Shown here: positions 8,509 to 16,804 of the stretch, piece after piece
Position numbering within the stretch: position 1 is the first letter of the stretch
Layout: each line of letters begins with the position of its first letter
From: Aquabacterium sp.
Lineage (GTDB): Bacteria; Pseudomonadota; Gammaproteobacteria; Burkholderiales; Burkholderiaceae_C
NCBI RefSeq assembly: GCF_030652515.1
Contig: NZ_JAUSAR010000069.1
Coordinates: forward strand, 1-54,390
Direction of reading: 5' to 3'
Length of the DNA stretch: 54,390 bases
The notes under the pieces: model-generated
Database searches by the model: none
The model's input: only the letters and a program-made list of their open reading frames with translations
Told to the model about the DNA's origin: nothing
Position numbers and translations under genes: made by a program

Positions 8509-9857
8509 AACTGGCCGTAGGAATGCAGGCCGGACAGGAACATGTTCACGCCCAGGAATGCGAACGAGGTGACCAGCAGGCCGCCCAAGGCCCACCAGGC
8601 CGCGAAGGTGCCGCGCAGGCCCTTCATCAGGCGCATGTGCAGCCAGGCCGCGTAGTTCAGCCACACGATCAGGGCCCAGGTCTCTTTAGGGTCCCAGCTC
8701 CAATAGCCGCCCCAGGCCTCGGCGGCCCAGAAGGCGCCCAGGATGGTGGCGATGGTGAAGAAGGCAAAGCCCACGGCGATGGCCTTGTACATGACGTCGT
8801 CGAGCACGGCGAAGTCAGGCAGTTGCGCGGCCAGCTTGCGCCGTGCGCCCAGGATGGCGGCCACGATCACGGCGGCGATGCCGAAGTACACGGCCCAGTA
8901 GCTGCTCATGGCCTGCTCGGCGCCGGGCTTGCTGCGGAACACCAGAGGCTCGAAGCACAGGGCCACGCCGATCAGCCACAAGGGTGCCAGCTTCCACCAG
9001 CGGGTCTCGGTGGCGTGGGTCTTGACCAGGTAGGCAAAGGCCACCATGGCCGACATGGCGAAGGTGCCATAGCCAATGAAGTTGGCCGGCACGTGCAGCT
9101 TCATCCACCAGCTTTGCAGGGCGGGCACCAGGGGTTGGATCTCGCTCGCGCCGCGCTCCAGGGCATACCAAAGCAAAAAGCCCACGGCCGCGCTGACCAC
9201 CAGCATCACGAAGGCGCCCAAGGCCATCAAGGACTGCCCGGCCTTGGCGAAGCGGTCTTCGTAGTACAGCCAGAACAGCGTGGTCATCCACGAGAACAGC
9301 ACGAACACTTCGTACAGATTGCTGACGGGGATGTGGCCGATGTCAGGGGCGATCTGGTGGCTCTCGAACCAGCGCACGAAGGTGCCGACCAGGGCCATGA
9401 AAACACCCGCCCACGCGATGCGCGAGCCCAGCCGTGCGCCGGTGACGCCTTTGCTGAACACGCCGATCCAGTAAAAGAGAGTGCTCATGAAGAACAGCAC
9501 GCTCATCCACAAGATGGCGCTTTGGCTGGACAAAAAGTACTTGAGCCAGAACACCTTGTCGGCCTGCGCCAGGTCGGCGCCGTAATCGTCGGTGGCCCGC
9601 ATGTACAAGGTCATGGCGCCCCAAGTGGCCAGGCCGGACAGCAGCAGCAACACGCGAATCGGCCCCCAGAACCAGGCCAGGGCAATGACGCTGGGCACCG
9701 CCCCCACCAGGATGGCGCGCTCGTAGATGTCCATCGCGTTGCCGTGGGTGTGGAAGGCCCAGCCGCCCAAGGCCACCACGATGACGGCGAAGGCCCAATC
9801 AAACAGTGAACGGCGCCAGCCGCCAGGGGCGGGCAAGGGGTGTGCAGAAGTCGTCAT
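8505..9857 (-). CDS. ccsA: System II cytochrome c biogenesis protein CcsA (heme-handling WWD protein)
   Basis: 450 aa polytopic membrane protein, about ten hydrophobic segments by eye. The diagnostic WWD heme-binding motif is seen as WGGYWSWDPKETWALIVW near residues 377-394, and conserved histidines occur in the membrane part (KLHVPANFIGYG and the C-terminal LHMRLMKGLRG). With ResB it exports heme and ligates it to CxxCH cytochromes in the periplasm. Databases name this protein CcsB, CcsA or ResC depending on the organism; I use the Bordetella convention. It lies 21 bp after resB and its stop overlaps the start of the Crp/Fnr gene, so the three are probably one transcript. Confidence 0.95.
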   Translation of the reverse strand: MTTSAHPLPAPGGWRRSLFDWAFAVIVVALGGWAFHTHGNAMDIYERAILVGAVPSVIALAWFWGPIRVLLLLSGLATWGAMTLYMRATDDYGADLAQADKVFWLKYFLSSQSAILWMSVLFFMSTLFYWIGVFSKGVTGARLGSRIAWAGVFMALVGTFVRWFESHQIAPDIGHIPVSNLYEVFVLFSWMTTLFWLYYEDRFAKAGQSLMALGAFVMLVVSAAVGFLLWYALERGASEIQPLVPALQSWWMKLHVPANFIGYGTFAMSAMVAFAYLVKTHATETRWWKLAPLWLIGVALCFEPLVFRSKPGAEQAMSSYWAVYFGIAAVIVAAILGARRKLAAQLPDFAVLDDVMYKAIAVGFAFFTIATILGAFWAAEAWGGYWSWDPKETWALIVWLNYAAWLHMRLMKGLRGTFAAWWALGGLLVTSFAFLGVNMFLSGLHSYGQL

Positions 9858-9878
9858 GATGGGCTCACTACTTTCAAA

Positions 9879-12041
9879 TCAGGCGCGCGTATCAAGCGCC
9901 AGCACAGCGGTTTTGAGCCGCTCGAATTCGGCATCGGTGTCCAGGGTGTGTCGGGTGGCCGACAAAGCCATCCTGACCTGCGTGCCACCACCAGCATCGT
10001 CGCTGTGCAGCCAGACCCACAGGCGCCGCTCGCGAATGTAGAGCATGGCGAAAACGCCCACAATCAGCAAGATGCAGCCCAGATAGACCACGTTGCGCCC
10101 TGGGGTGCGCGTGACCTGGAAGACGCTGGCCTGGCGCTGCTCGAAACCGTCCAGCATCAACACCACGGGCACCGGGTACAAAAACGCGTCCGACATGGAC
10201 AGCACCGACTGCGTCATGAAGGCGCGGGCCGAATCCTGATCCATCGACAAGGCGGGCAGGCTGGCTTTTTCGCGGCTCAGGTTCATCAGCTCGGCCAGGG
10301 CGCCGTTCAGGATGCGCACCAGGGTCTCCGAGGTGCGTTCGCGCTCGGCCTCGGGCACCACTTTTTCGATGAAATCCGACAGGGCCTGAAGGCCGCCGGG
10401 TGGTTGCGTGGGCTCAGGCTCACCTTCGGCGAGCGGCGCCACGATGGCCCCGGCGAACAAATCCAGAGCGCGCTGGGCCGACACCGCCAGTTGGGCGGCC
10501 AGCTCGGGGCGATCGGGCGGTGCGCCATTCATTGAAAAGCGGCGCACGGCCTCGCGGCGCATGGCCTCGTCGCCCAGCGCCTGGCGCAGGCGCAACCAGC
10601 CCTGCATGCTGTTGTTCTCGTCCGCGGGCACCCTCAAAAAACGGAAATTGTCGGAGGGCGTGTCACGCACCCCCAGCAGGAACATGGCCTGGCCATTGAG
10701 GTTCACCGGCACCATGTAATTTTGGTACTCGCGGGCCTGGCCTGCGGCATCGCGCAGTTTGTAGGTCACCGAGGGACCCACATTGACCAGCTTTTTGTCG
10801 CCGGGCGGCTTGGCGCCCGAGCCCAGGTGCTTGCTCAAATCCGCCAGGTTCACGCCCCGCACGTCGGTCTTGTCCTCGCCCGCGCCCTGGGAGTCGGACA
10901 GGTTCTCGACGTTGATCACGCGCAGGCCGGTGATCTCGACCTTGACTTGGCCTTGCGCATCGGAAGCCAGCGGCAAGGCATCGCCATTGACCACACCGTG
11001 GATCAGGGCGGGCTCGGCGCCCAGGCCCTCGCCATTCAGGAACACCGGCTTGAGGCTGACCTGCGAGCCGCCATCTTCAAAACTGGATTGGAAGATGGTG
11101 ACGCCGTCGTAGACCACCGGGTGGTTGACCTCGACCGTGGCGGTTTTGGTGGCCTTGGTGCGCGGATCGTGGATGACGATGTCGCTGGCAAAACGCTTGG
11201 GCATGCCGGTGGCGTAGTAATCGACGTGGAACCTCTTCAGCTCGACCTCGAAGGGCAAGGGCTGGAGCAGCATGCCTTTGTCCAGGTTGAGCACCGCCGA
11301 GTTGGAGCGCTGGCCCTCGGCCACGAACAACTGCGCGCGGTAAGCCGGGTTGCTCACGCTGAGGCGGCTTTGCTCGCTCACCTGGCCGCCTTTGAAGGGC
11401 TGCAGATCCTGCGCCCAGGCCTGCACCTTGACGATCAGATCACCATCGAACAGCCCGCCCACGCACACCAGCACGATGGCCGAGTGCGCCGCGATGTAAC
11501 CCAGCTTGTTGGTCGCGCCCAGCCGGGCCGCGATCATCACGCCCGCCGCTTTGCCGCCCCCACCCGTGCGCACCTGGCTCTTGATGGACCAGCCCGTGCT
11601 GGACAGCAATTGCTGCACGCGGGCCTGGGCCTCCGCCACAGGCTGGGCCAGCGAGCCTTCGGCCCGGTGGTGGAAGGCGTTCAGGGCCTGCTCGCGGATG
11701 CCTTCCTTGTGGTTGCGGAAATCAACCAGGATGCGGGGCGCATTGCGCGCGATGCACAAGCTGGTGGAGGTGACCAGAAAGGCCAGGATCAGCAAAAACC
11801 ACGGCGAGCTGTAGATGCGGTACAGGCCCAGGGCCCCGAAGACTTCAGCCCAGAAAGGCCCGAACTGCTCCACGTAATTGGTGGCGGGCTCGCCCTGGCG
11901 CAACACGGTGCCAATGGCCGAGGCCACGCAAATCACCGTGAGCAGCGAGATCGCAAAACGCATGGACGACAGCAACTCCAGCAGATCGCCTCGCAAGGAG
12001 CGCGCTGGGGGAGCCATCGGGGTATCGGCAAGAGAACTCAT
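9879..12041 (-). CDS. resB: Cytochrome c biogenesis protein ResB (Ccs1)
   Basis: 720 aa. Three N-terminal membrane segments (MRFAISLLTVICVASAIGTVL, then WFLLILAFLVTSTSLC, then LGYIAAHSAIVLVCVGGLF), a large periplasmic domain, and a last membrane helix near residue 655 (VVYLGCILLIVGVFAMLYIRE). This is the ResB/Ccs1 pattern (PF05140). ResB is the partner of CcsA in the System II heme lyase; it keeps apocytochrome cysteines accessible and helps move heme. The start lies only about 24 bp downstream of the T-run of the cytochrome c4 terminator, so either read-through or a promoter overlapping the terminator must drive it. Confidence 0.95.
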   Translation of the reverse strand: MSSLADTPMAPPARSLRGDLLELLSSMRFAISLLTVICVASAIGTVLRQGEPATNYVEQFGPFWAEVFGALGLYRIYSSPWFLLILAFLVTSTSLCIARNAPRILVDFRNHKEGIREQALNAFHHRAEGSLAQPVAEAQARVQQLLSSTGWSIKSQVRTGGGGKAAGVMIAARLGATNKLGYIAAHSAIVLVCVGGLFDGDLIVKVQAWAQDLQPFKGGQVSEQSRLSVSNPAYRAQLFVAEGQRSNSAVLNLDKGMLLQPLPFEVELKRFHVDYYATGMPKRFASDIVIHDPRTKATKTATVEVNHPVVYDGVTIFQSSFEDGGSQVSLKPVFLNGEGLGAEPALIHGVVNGDALPLASDAQGQVKVEITGLRVINVENLSDSQGAGEDKTDVRGVNLADLSKHLGSGAKPPGDKKLVNVGPSVTYKLRDAAGQAREYQNYMVPVNLNGQAMFLLGVRDTPSDNFRFLRVPADENNSMQGWLRLRQALGDEAMRREAVRRFSMNGAPPDRPELAAQLAVSAQRALDLFAGAIVAPLAEGEPEPTQPPGGLQALSDFIEKVVPEAERERTSETLVRILNGALAELMNLSREKASLPALSMDQDSARAFMTQSVLSMSDAFLYPVPVVLMLDGFEQRQASVFQVTRTPGRNVVYLGCILLIVGVFAMLYIRERRLWVWLHSDDAGGGTQVRMALSATRHTLDTDAEFERLKTAVLALDTRA

Positions 12042-12064
12042 GTGTCTGACATCTTCCCGGGCAC

Positions 12065-12093
12065 AAAAAAGGCGGCGGCCTGGTGGCCCCGCC
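12065..12093 (-). terminator. Rho-independent terminator after the cytochrome c4 gene
   Basis: On the minus strand a GC-rich stem (GGCGG-GGCC-ACCA-GGCC-G-CCGCC, one bulged base) is followed by TTTTTT at 12070-12065. It lies about 60 bp after the cytochrome c4 stop and about 24 bp before the resB start codon, thus inside the resB leader. Leaky termination here would set the ratio of cytochrome c4 to maturation proteins. Confidence 0.75.
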
Positions 12094-12153
12094 TGGATGG
12101 TTGCCTTTTCAGGGCCGTGCTGGCATCAGCATCGACCCGACCCGCGACGGGCT

Positions 12154-12783
12154 TCAGCGCAGGCCAGCGATGTAGTCTGACAGGGCGTCGACTTCCTTGT
12201 CGCTCAAATTGGCGGCAATCGACGCCATGGACGCGTTGTTGGTGCGATCACCCTGGCGGAAGGCCGTCAACTGCGCCTTGGTGTAGTCGGCGTGCTGACC
12301 GCCCAGGCGGGGGTATTGCGAAGGGATGCCCGAACCGGTGGGGCCATGGCAGGCCGCGCAGGCGGGCACGGCTTTCTTGGCGATGCCGCCACGGTAGATC
12401 TTTTCGCCCAGGGCCACGGTGTCCTTGTTCTTGGCGGAACCGTCCTTGGCCTTTTTGCTGGCGTAAAAGGCCGAGAGGTTGCGGATGTCTTCGGGGGTGA
12501 GCGCGGCGGCCATGCCAGCCATGACGGCGTTCTTGCGCACGCCTTCCTTGAACTCGGTCAATTGCTTGGCCAGGTACTGAGGGTGCTGGCCCTGCAGGAT
12601 GGGGTAGGTGGCGGCACCGCGCGAGCCATCGACCGAGTGGCAGGCCACGCAGACGGCAGCGGCCTTGGCCTCACCAGCGGCCAAATCGGGCTTGGCGGCC
12701 TTTTTGGATTCAGAACCATGGGCCACACCCGACAGGGTCAAGACCATCGAGGCAAGGGCAATCAGACTGGAAAGACGCTTCAT
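12154..12783 (-). CDS. Diheme cytochrome c4-type protein
   Basis: 209 aa periplasmic cytochrome. Signal peptide 1-23 (LSSLIALASMVLTLSGVAHG). Two class I cytochrome c domains with heme sites C45VACH49 and C142AACH146, each followed by a Met-containing loop (NAVMAGMAAALTPEDI; NNASMASIAANLSDKEV) that supplies the distal ligand, which is the cytochrome c4 arrangement. It carries electrons from the bc1 complex to terminal oxidases. The open frame extends further 5' but the ATG at 12783, with the signal peptide right behind it, is the true start. It leads the resB-ccsA operon, as is common in betaproteobacteria, and is divergent from engB with a 49-bp shared promoter region. Confidence 0.95.
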   Translation of the reverse strand: MKRLSSLIALASMVLTLSGVAHGSESKKAAKPDLAAGEAKAAAVCVACHSVDGSRGAATYPILQGQHPQYLAKQLTEFKEGVRKNAVMAGMAAALTPEDIRNLSAFYASKKAKDGSAKNKDTVALGEKIYRGGIAKKAVPACAACHGPTGSGIPSQYPRLGGQHADYTKAQLTAFRQGDRTNNASMASIAANLSDKEVDALSDYIAGLR

Positions 12784-12797
12784 GACGGTGTGTGGGT

Positions 12798-12827
12798 TTG
12801 GACTGTGAAACTCATTGATTTTACAAT
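12798..12827 (+). promoter_or_regulatory. Sigma70-like promoter for engB
   Basis: TTGGAC (12798-12803) and TACAAT (12822-12827) are separated by 18 bp, a good match to a housekeeping promoter. The predicted transcription start, 6-8 nt after the -10 box, would fall at or next to the engB ATG at 12833, which would make the mRNA leaderless; no Shine-Dalgarno sequence precedes that ATG. Confidence 0.45.
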
Positions 12828-12832
12828 GCCTG

Positions 12833-13591
12833 ATGACCGAACCTACGATTTCCCCGAAAGACGCCCTCGCCTGGACCCACACGGCTCGGTTTTTAACCAC
12901 AGCGGCCAAGCTGGAACAGCTTCCACCCTCGGAGTTACCCGAGGTCGCTTTCGTGGGCCGGTCCAACGCGGGCAAGTCCACCGCGATCAACACGCTGGCG
13001 CAGCAACGCCAGCTGGCGTTTGCCTCCAAAACGCCTGGGCGCACCCAGCACATCAACCTGTTCCAGGTGGGCCCCAAGGCCGCGCCCAACCTGCATTGGG
13101 CCGACTTGCCCGGCTACGGCTACGCCGCCGTGGACCGCACCGCCAAGCTGCGCTGGCAAGAGGTGATGGCCCAGTACCTGGCCGTTCGCCGCAATCTGAC
13201 CGGCGTGGTGCACATGGTGGATTCGCGCCACGGTTTCACCGAACTGGACCGCAATCTGCTGGAATTCGTCGGCCCGCGCGTGAGCATGGGCGAGGTCAGG
13301 CTGCTGGTGCTGCTGACCAAGGCCGACAAGCTGAACCGCAAGGAGGCCGACGCCGCCCTGCGCGAGGCCAAGGAGGTGCTGAGCGCCTTGCAGACCGAGT
13401 CATCCGACATGCACATCAAGCTGTTCTCGTCGGTCAAGAAAACCGGCGTGGGTGAAGCGGCGGTGATGCTGCGCGGCTGGGCATCGACCGAAGAGGTGGC
13501 GCTGCGTGAGGCCGAATTGGCCGCCATCCGCGCGGCCGAGCTGGCGGCGCTGAATGGGGATGACGAGGATGGCAAGCGTCGGCGTCGTTGA
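12833..13591 (+). CDS. engB: Ribosome biogenesis GTP-binding protein EngB/YihA/YsxC
   Basis: 252 aa TRAFAC GTPase. G1 is GRSNAGKST (42-50), the G2 region follows in KTPGRTQHINLF, G3 is DLPGYGYA, G4 is LLTKADKL and G5 is near the SSVKKTG segment. EngB assists late 50S subunit assembly and is usually essential. The C-terminus carries an extra charged helical tail (about 30 residues, ending DDEDGKRRRR) beyond the usual approximately 210 aa core. ATG 12833 is chosen over the upstream TTG 12815, which would fall upstream of the predicted transcription start. It is divergent from cytochrome c4, a neighbour pair that recurs in betaproteobacteria. Confidence 0.95.
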   Translation: MTEPTISPKDALAWTHTARFLTTAAKLEQLPPSELPEVAFVGRSNAGKSTAINTLAQQRQLAFASKTPGRTQHINLFQVGPKAAPNLHWADLPGYGYAAVDRTAKLRWQEVMAQYLAVRRNLTGVVHMVDSRHGFTELDRNLLEFVGPRVSMGEVRLLVLLTKADKLNRKEADAALREAKEVLSALQTESSDMHIKLFSSVKKTGVGEAAVMLRGWASTEEVALREAELAAIRAAELAALNGDDEDGKRRRR

Positions 13592-13615
13592 CTTTATCGA
13601 GGCAGCGCGGGGCGC

Positions 13616-13844
13616 GGGCTGGGGCGGTCTCCGGCAGGGCTTCAGCTTGGTGGTCCCGCTGTTAGCGGGACTGCCTTGCGATGCTCATGCCGAGGTGGGG
13701 CCGTGGAACTCGTTTCGCGGCCTTTGGCCGCTGCACTCAAACAACCACGGCCGGTCAGATGACGATGCACGCTGACGCGTGCCCACCTCGGCATTCCGCT
13801 TCTCAGCACCTAGCCAGGCGCCCCGCAGGAGACCGCCCCAGCCC
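13616..13844. repeat. Inverted-repeat element 1 (17-bp perfect outer arms)
   Basis: Left arm GGGCTGGGGCGGTCTCC at 13616-13632, exact reverse complement at 13828-13844. Inner arms ATGCCGAGGTGGG (13687-13699) and CCCACCTCGGCAT (13782-13794) form the next level, GGCCGTGG/CCACGGCC the next, and a GCGGCC-TTT-GGCCGC hairpin lies near the centre. The left side also has a private 8-bp hairpin with a 3-nt loop at 13653-13671. The concentric arrangement suggests selection on RNA or cruciform structure, or a miniature mobile element. Confidence 0.65.
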
Positions 13845-13849
13845 TTTGT

Positions 13850-13968
13850 TCGCCCCGCTGGTGGCATGCCACGGCTGCAGTTGGTGGCGGGCCGTCAGCG
13901 GCTCAACTTGGCACCAACTACACGAACGCTGCAAACGCCACACCGTTGACATGCCACCAGCGGGGCGA
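13850..13968. repeat. Inverted-repeat element 2 (19-bp perfect outer arms)
   Basis: TCGCCCCGCTGGTGGCATG at 13850-13868 recurs as its exact reverse complement at 13950-13968. Inside, AGTTGGTG (13879-13886) pairs with CACCAACT (13912-13919). It begins 6 bp after element 1 ends, so both may belong to one composite repeat. No open frame of note lies between the arms, so there is no transposase. Confidence 0.65.
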
Positions 13969-14261
13969 TCAGGGATGAGGCGGAGGCGGGCGGGGCGACT
14001 TCGGGGGCGTCGAGGAGCAGAGGCCGCGGCGGGTTGCCTCTCGCGCAGCGAGAGGTCGGCGAGGACTGTCTGAGCTGGCCGCAGGCCAGCGAGTTCCGCA
14101 GCCGCCCGCCGTGGCCGAGCACCGCAGAGCAGTCCGCCGCAAAGCGGTGGACCGCCCCCATAGGAGCCCCACCCGCCTCGGACTCATCCCCGCCCCGCGC
14201 TCTCACCACAAAGCACCCCAGCTTGCCCGCAGCATTGAATTGAAACGCCCGACTGCGCGGA

Positions 14262-15179
14262 TCAGGCGCCCGGCCCCGTCAAACGGGTCAAGGCTTCGCG
14301 GTACTTGGCCGCCGTGTGCTCGATCACCTCGGCAGGCAGCGCGGGCGATGGCGCCGTCTTGTCCCACGGCTGACCATTGACCTGCGCCTGCTCCAGCCAG
14401 TCACGCAAAAACTGCTTGTCGTAGCTGGGCGGGTTAGCACCGGCCTGGAAGGCGGCCTCGTAGCCCTCGGAAGGCCAGAAGCGCGATGAATCGGGCGTGA
14501 GCACCTCGTCCATCAAGGTCAGAGTGCCCTGCTCATCCAGGCCGAACTCGAACTTGGTGTCGGCGATGATGATGCCCTTGGTCAGGGCGTAGTCGGCCGC
14601 GGCCTTGTACAGCTGGATCGACACGTCGCGCACGCGCACGGCCAGGTCCAGCCCGATGATGCCCACCATCTTGTCGAAGCTGATGTTCTCGTCGTGGTCG
14701 CCCATCTCGGCCTTGGTGGCGGGTGTGAAGATGGGCTCGGGCAGCTTGCTGGCGTTCTTCAGGTCGGCGGGCAGTTTCACACCGCAGACTTCGCCGTTGT
14801 GCTGGTATTCCTTCCAGCCGCTGCCGGCCAGGTAGCCGCGCACCACGGCCTCGACCGGCAAGGGCTTGAGCTTCTTGACCAGCATGGAGCGGCCTTCCAC
14901 CTGGGCGCGCTCGGCAGCAGACACGGCGCTGACTGGCTCGTCGCCCGTCAGGTGGTTGGGCACGATGTCTTTCAGCAGCTCGAACCAGAACAGGGCCATC
15001 TGCGTGAGCAAGGCCCCTTTGCCGGGAATGGGCTCGCCCATGATGACGTCGAAGGCGCTGATGCGGTCAGAAGCCACCATCAGGATGCGATCGGTGCCCA
15101 CCGAGTAGTTGTCGCGCACCTTGCCACGGGCGAGCAAAGGCAGGGATTGCAGGGCGGAGGTGTGCAGGGCGGAGGTCAT
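14262..15179 (-). CDS. purC: Phosphoribosylaminoimidazole-succinocarboxamide synthase
   Basis: 305 aa SAICAR synthetase of de novo purine synthesis; it condenses CAIR with aspartate using ATP. Family motifs are clear: [10 protein letters not shown] at the N-terminus, [28 protein letters not shown], and the C-terminal FEFGLDEQG and [13 protein letters not shown] with DKQFLRDWL. Length fits the long proteobacterial form. In Burkholderiales purC normally lies next to purE/purK on one side and fba on the other; here fba is still upstream, separated by a GST and a DUF481 gene, but purE/purK are absent, replaced by the inverted-repeat stretch and engB. Confidence 0.97.
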   Translation of the reverse strand: MTSALHTSALQSLPLLARGKVRDNYSVGTDRILMVASDRISAFDVIMGEPIPGKGALLTQMALFWFELLKDIVPNHLTGDEPVSAVSAAERAQVEGRSMLVKKLKPLPVEAVVRGYLAGSGWKEYQHNGEVCGVKLPADLKNASKLPEPIFTPATKAEMGDHDENISFDKMVGIIGLDLAVRVRDVSIQLYKAAADYALTKGIIIADTKFEFGLDEQGTLTLMDEVLTPDSSRFWPSEGYEAAFQAGANPPSYDKQFLRDWLEQAQVNGQPWDKTAPSPALPAEVIEHTAAKYREALTRLTGPGA

Positions 15180-15233
15180 GGCGGCGCAGCGGAAGGCGGT
15201 GAAACCGGTATTGTGCCGCTCAATCCAGCGTCT

Positions 15234-16028
15234 TCAATCCAGGGTCAGCTGCACGCCGGTCACCACCAAGGTATCGGTCTTTTTCAAGCCGGTGCCCGGA
15301 TCGCTGTTGTAACGCATGCTGGCGTTGACGGACAGCTTCAGCTTGGCGGTCATGGCCACGGCCAGGCCTGCCTTCCATTCGGCCCGCAGGCCACTGCCGT
15401 CCAGCGCGGGCGACAGCGACAGTTGCTGCTTGAACGTGGTGTTGTCGGTCAGGCGGTGGCTGGAGTTTTCACCCAGCAACATTTCCACCCGTCCCATCGA
15501 CGTGCGGATTTCGTCGTTCACCAGCGTGGGCTGGGTATAACGATCTTGCGCATAGCCCAGACCGGCGGTCAGGTCGAAAATGGTTTCGGGCGTTTCGATC
15601 ACGTGGTAACCGGCGCCACCGCCTGCGGTGACGCGCAGGTCCAGGTTGGCGGGCCTGTCCCGCAGGCCGCCCACCTGGCCGAACAGGAAGATCAGCGGGG
15701 TCAGGTTGTGGTCGTAGCGGCTGTCGGCGGCCACCTGCTCGGCCGTGGTGCCATTGACATCCTTGGCGTACAGCAGGCGCCCGTTCAACGTCCACTTGCC
15801 ATGGGCACTGAGCCGCGCGCCGTCGGCGTTGAAGGTGGCGCTGGACGATTCGGTGTTGCCCGAGGACACGCTGGCGCCCAGGCCCAACTCCCAGCGCCAG
15901 TGGTCCAGCTTCACCGTGGGCGGAGGTGGCGCGGCGGGCGCTGCAGGTGCCAGCACGGCCTGCGCCTGGGCCACGTGGCTGGCCAGGGCCAGGGCGCCCA
16001 AAATCATCGCTCCTTGCAACTTCAACAT
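15234..16028 (-). CDS. DUF481 (YdiY-like) outer-membrane beta-barrel protein
   Basis: 264 aa. Signal peptide (about 1-23, ending HVAQAQA), a short Ala/Pro linker, then a barrel domain starting WRWELGLGASVSSGNTESSS; the G-x-S-x-x-x-G-N-T-E-S pattern and the alternating strands are typical of DUF481 (PF04338), a salt- or stress-associated outer-membrane family. No ligand is known. ATG 16028 follows the GST stop by one base (TGA-C-ATG), so it is coupled to the GST gene, and a GGGGACG sequence serves as ribosome-binding site; an upstream GTG at 16043 is the less likely start. Confidence 0.82.
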   Translation of the reverse strand: MLKLQGAMILGALALASHVAQAQAVLAPAAPAAPPPPTVKLDHWRWELGLGASVSSGNTESSSATFNADGARLSAHGKWTLNGRLLYAKDVNGTTAEQVAADSRYDHNLTPLIFLFGQVGGLRDRPANLDLRVTAGGGAGYHVIETPETIFDLTAGLGYAQDRYTQPTLVNDEIRTSMGRVEMLLGENSSHRLTDNTTFKQQLSLSPALDGSGLRAEWKAGLAVAMTAKLKLSVNASMRYNSDPGTGLKKTDTLVVTGVQLTLD

Positions 16029-16029
16029 G

Positions 16030-16704
16030 TCAAACGTCCCCACCCCCAGCGGCCCCGGGCAACGCGACTTTCCTGCCCTGGTCTGCCTTGCGATCAGCGG
16101 CCACCTTCTGGGCGGCAGGGCGTTGCTCGATCAGCTTGACGTAGGTTTTCCAGTCGATGCCAGCGGCCACCACCAAGTCTTCGCCATAGACGATCTTGGT
16201 GGCCAAACCTGCCAACGGCAAGTGGACGTAGGCGGCGCAATCGGCGGCTGAGAAGGTGTCGCCCGCCACGTAAGGGCCAAACACGGCCAGTTGTTTGAAG
16301 GCGGCCAGGTGCTTGACCAGGTCACCCTTGACGCGTGCCAGGAACTTCTCAGGCAAGGTGCCGCCAAAAAAGGCCTGCGGGTAGATCTGGCGCACGCACA
16401 GCTCCACATGCAGCTCCAGGAAGGTGGTGATCTCGCGGTGCTTGGCGGCCAACCAGGGGTCGGTGGGCACCAGGGCGGGCGTGGGGTGGCACGCTTCGAT
16501 GTAGTCCAGGATCACCTGGCTCTCGCAGAGGCTGCCCAGCTCGGTCTGCAAGTAAGGCACCTTGCCCAGCGGCGACATCTGCCGATCGACCGGGTGGCCC
16601 GCGACGGGCACGAGCACCTCCTCGAAGGGCACGCCCTTTTCAAGCAGGGCCAGCTTGACCTTGTTGTAATAGTTGGACAAGGAAAAGCCGTGTAGCTTGA
16701 GCAT
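16030..16704 (-). CDS. Glutathione S-transferase family protein
   Basis: 224 aa cytosolic GST. The thioredoxin-like N-terminal domain (1-78) begins MLKLHGFSLSNYYNKVKLAL and has the cis-Pro segment KVPYLQTE and the ESQVILDYIE glutathione-binding stretch; the helical C-terminal domain (about 90-210) has the VAGDTFSAADCAAYVHLPL N-capping box. The substrate is unknown. GGAGA precedes the ATG at 16704 (the longer open frame upstream is not coding). The fba terminator ends about 15 bp before this ATG, so expression needs a promoter overlapping or upstream of that hairpin, or read-through from fba. Confidence 0.9.
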   Translation of the reverse strand: MLKLHGFSLSNYYNKVKLALLEKGVPFEEVLVPVAGHPVDRQMSPLGKVPYLQTELGSLCESQVILDYIEACHPTPALVPTDPWLAAKHREITTFLELHVELCVRQIYPQAFFGGTLPEKFLARVKGDLVKHLAAFKQLAVFGPYVAGDTFSAADCAAYVHLPLAGLATKIVYGEDLVVAAGIDWKTYVKLIEQRPAAQKVAADRKADQGRKVALPGAAGGGDV

Positions 16705-16719
16705 GGGTGGTCTCCAAAG

Positions 16720-16757
16720 AAAAAAGCCGACCCCAAGCTTAACGCTGGTGTCGGCTT
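16720..16757 (-). terminator. Rho-independent terminator after fba, inside the GST leader
   Basis: On the minus strand AAGCCGAC (16757-16750) pairs with GTCGGCTT (16731-16724), extended by two more G-C pairs past one mismatch, and the stem runs into six T at 16725-16720. It follows the fba stop by about 50 bp and lies immediately upstream of the GST ribosome-binding site. Confidence 0.8.
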
Positions 16758-16804
16758 CATGCGCCAGCCGCGCTGTAAAGCGCCGCGCCGGGGCGGGATA
16801 TGGA

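Larger units (their letters stand above)
13592..14261. repeat. 670-bp non-coding stretch with nested inverted repeats between engB and purC
   Basis: No convincing gene is seen. The stretch is packed with self-complementary sequence: a 17-bp perfect inverted repeat (13616-13632 with 13828-13844) enclosing a 13-bp pair (13687-13699 with 13782-13794), an 8-bp pair (13699-13706 with 13745-13752) and two local hairpins (13653-13671; 13717-13731). A second structure has 19-bp perfect arms (13850-13868 with 13950-13968) enclosing an 8-bp pair (13879-13886 with 13912-13919). Then come short hairpins at 14037-14055 and 14074-14090, both with a GCA loop, and one near 14133-14152. It ends just behind the purC stop. 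It looks like one or more copies of an interspersed intergenic repeat rather than a decayed gene; copy number cannot be seen from one window. Confidence 0.7.

Noticed and set aside
13653..13671. Hairpin GTCCCGCT-GTT-AGCGGGAC as engB terminator
   Set aside because: Good stem but no T-run on either strand; it is better seen as part of the nested inverted repeats.
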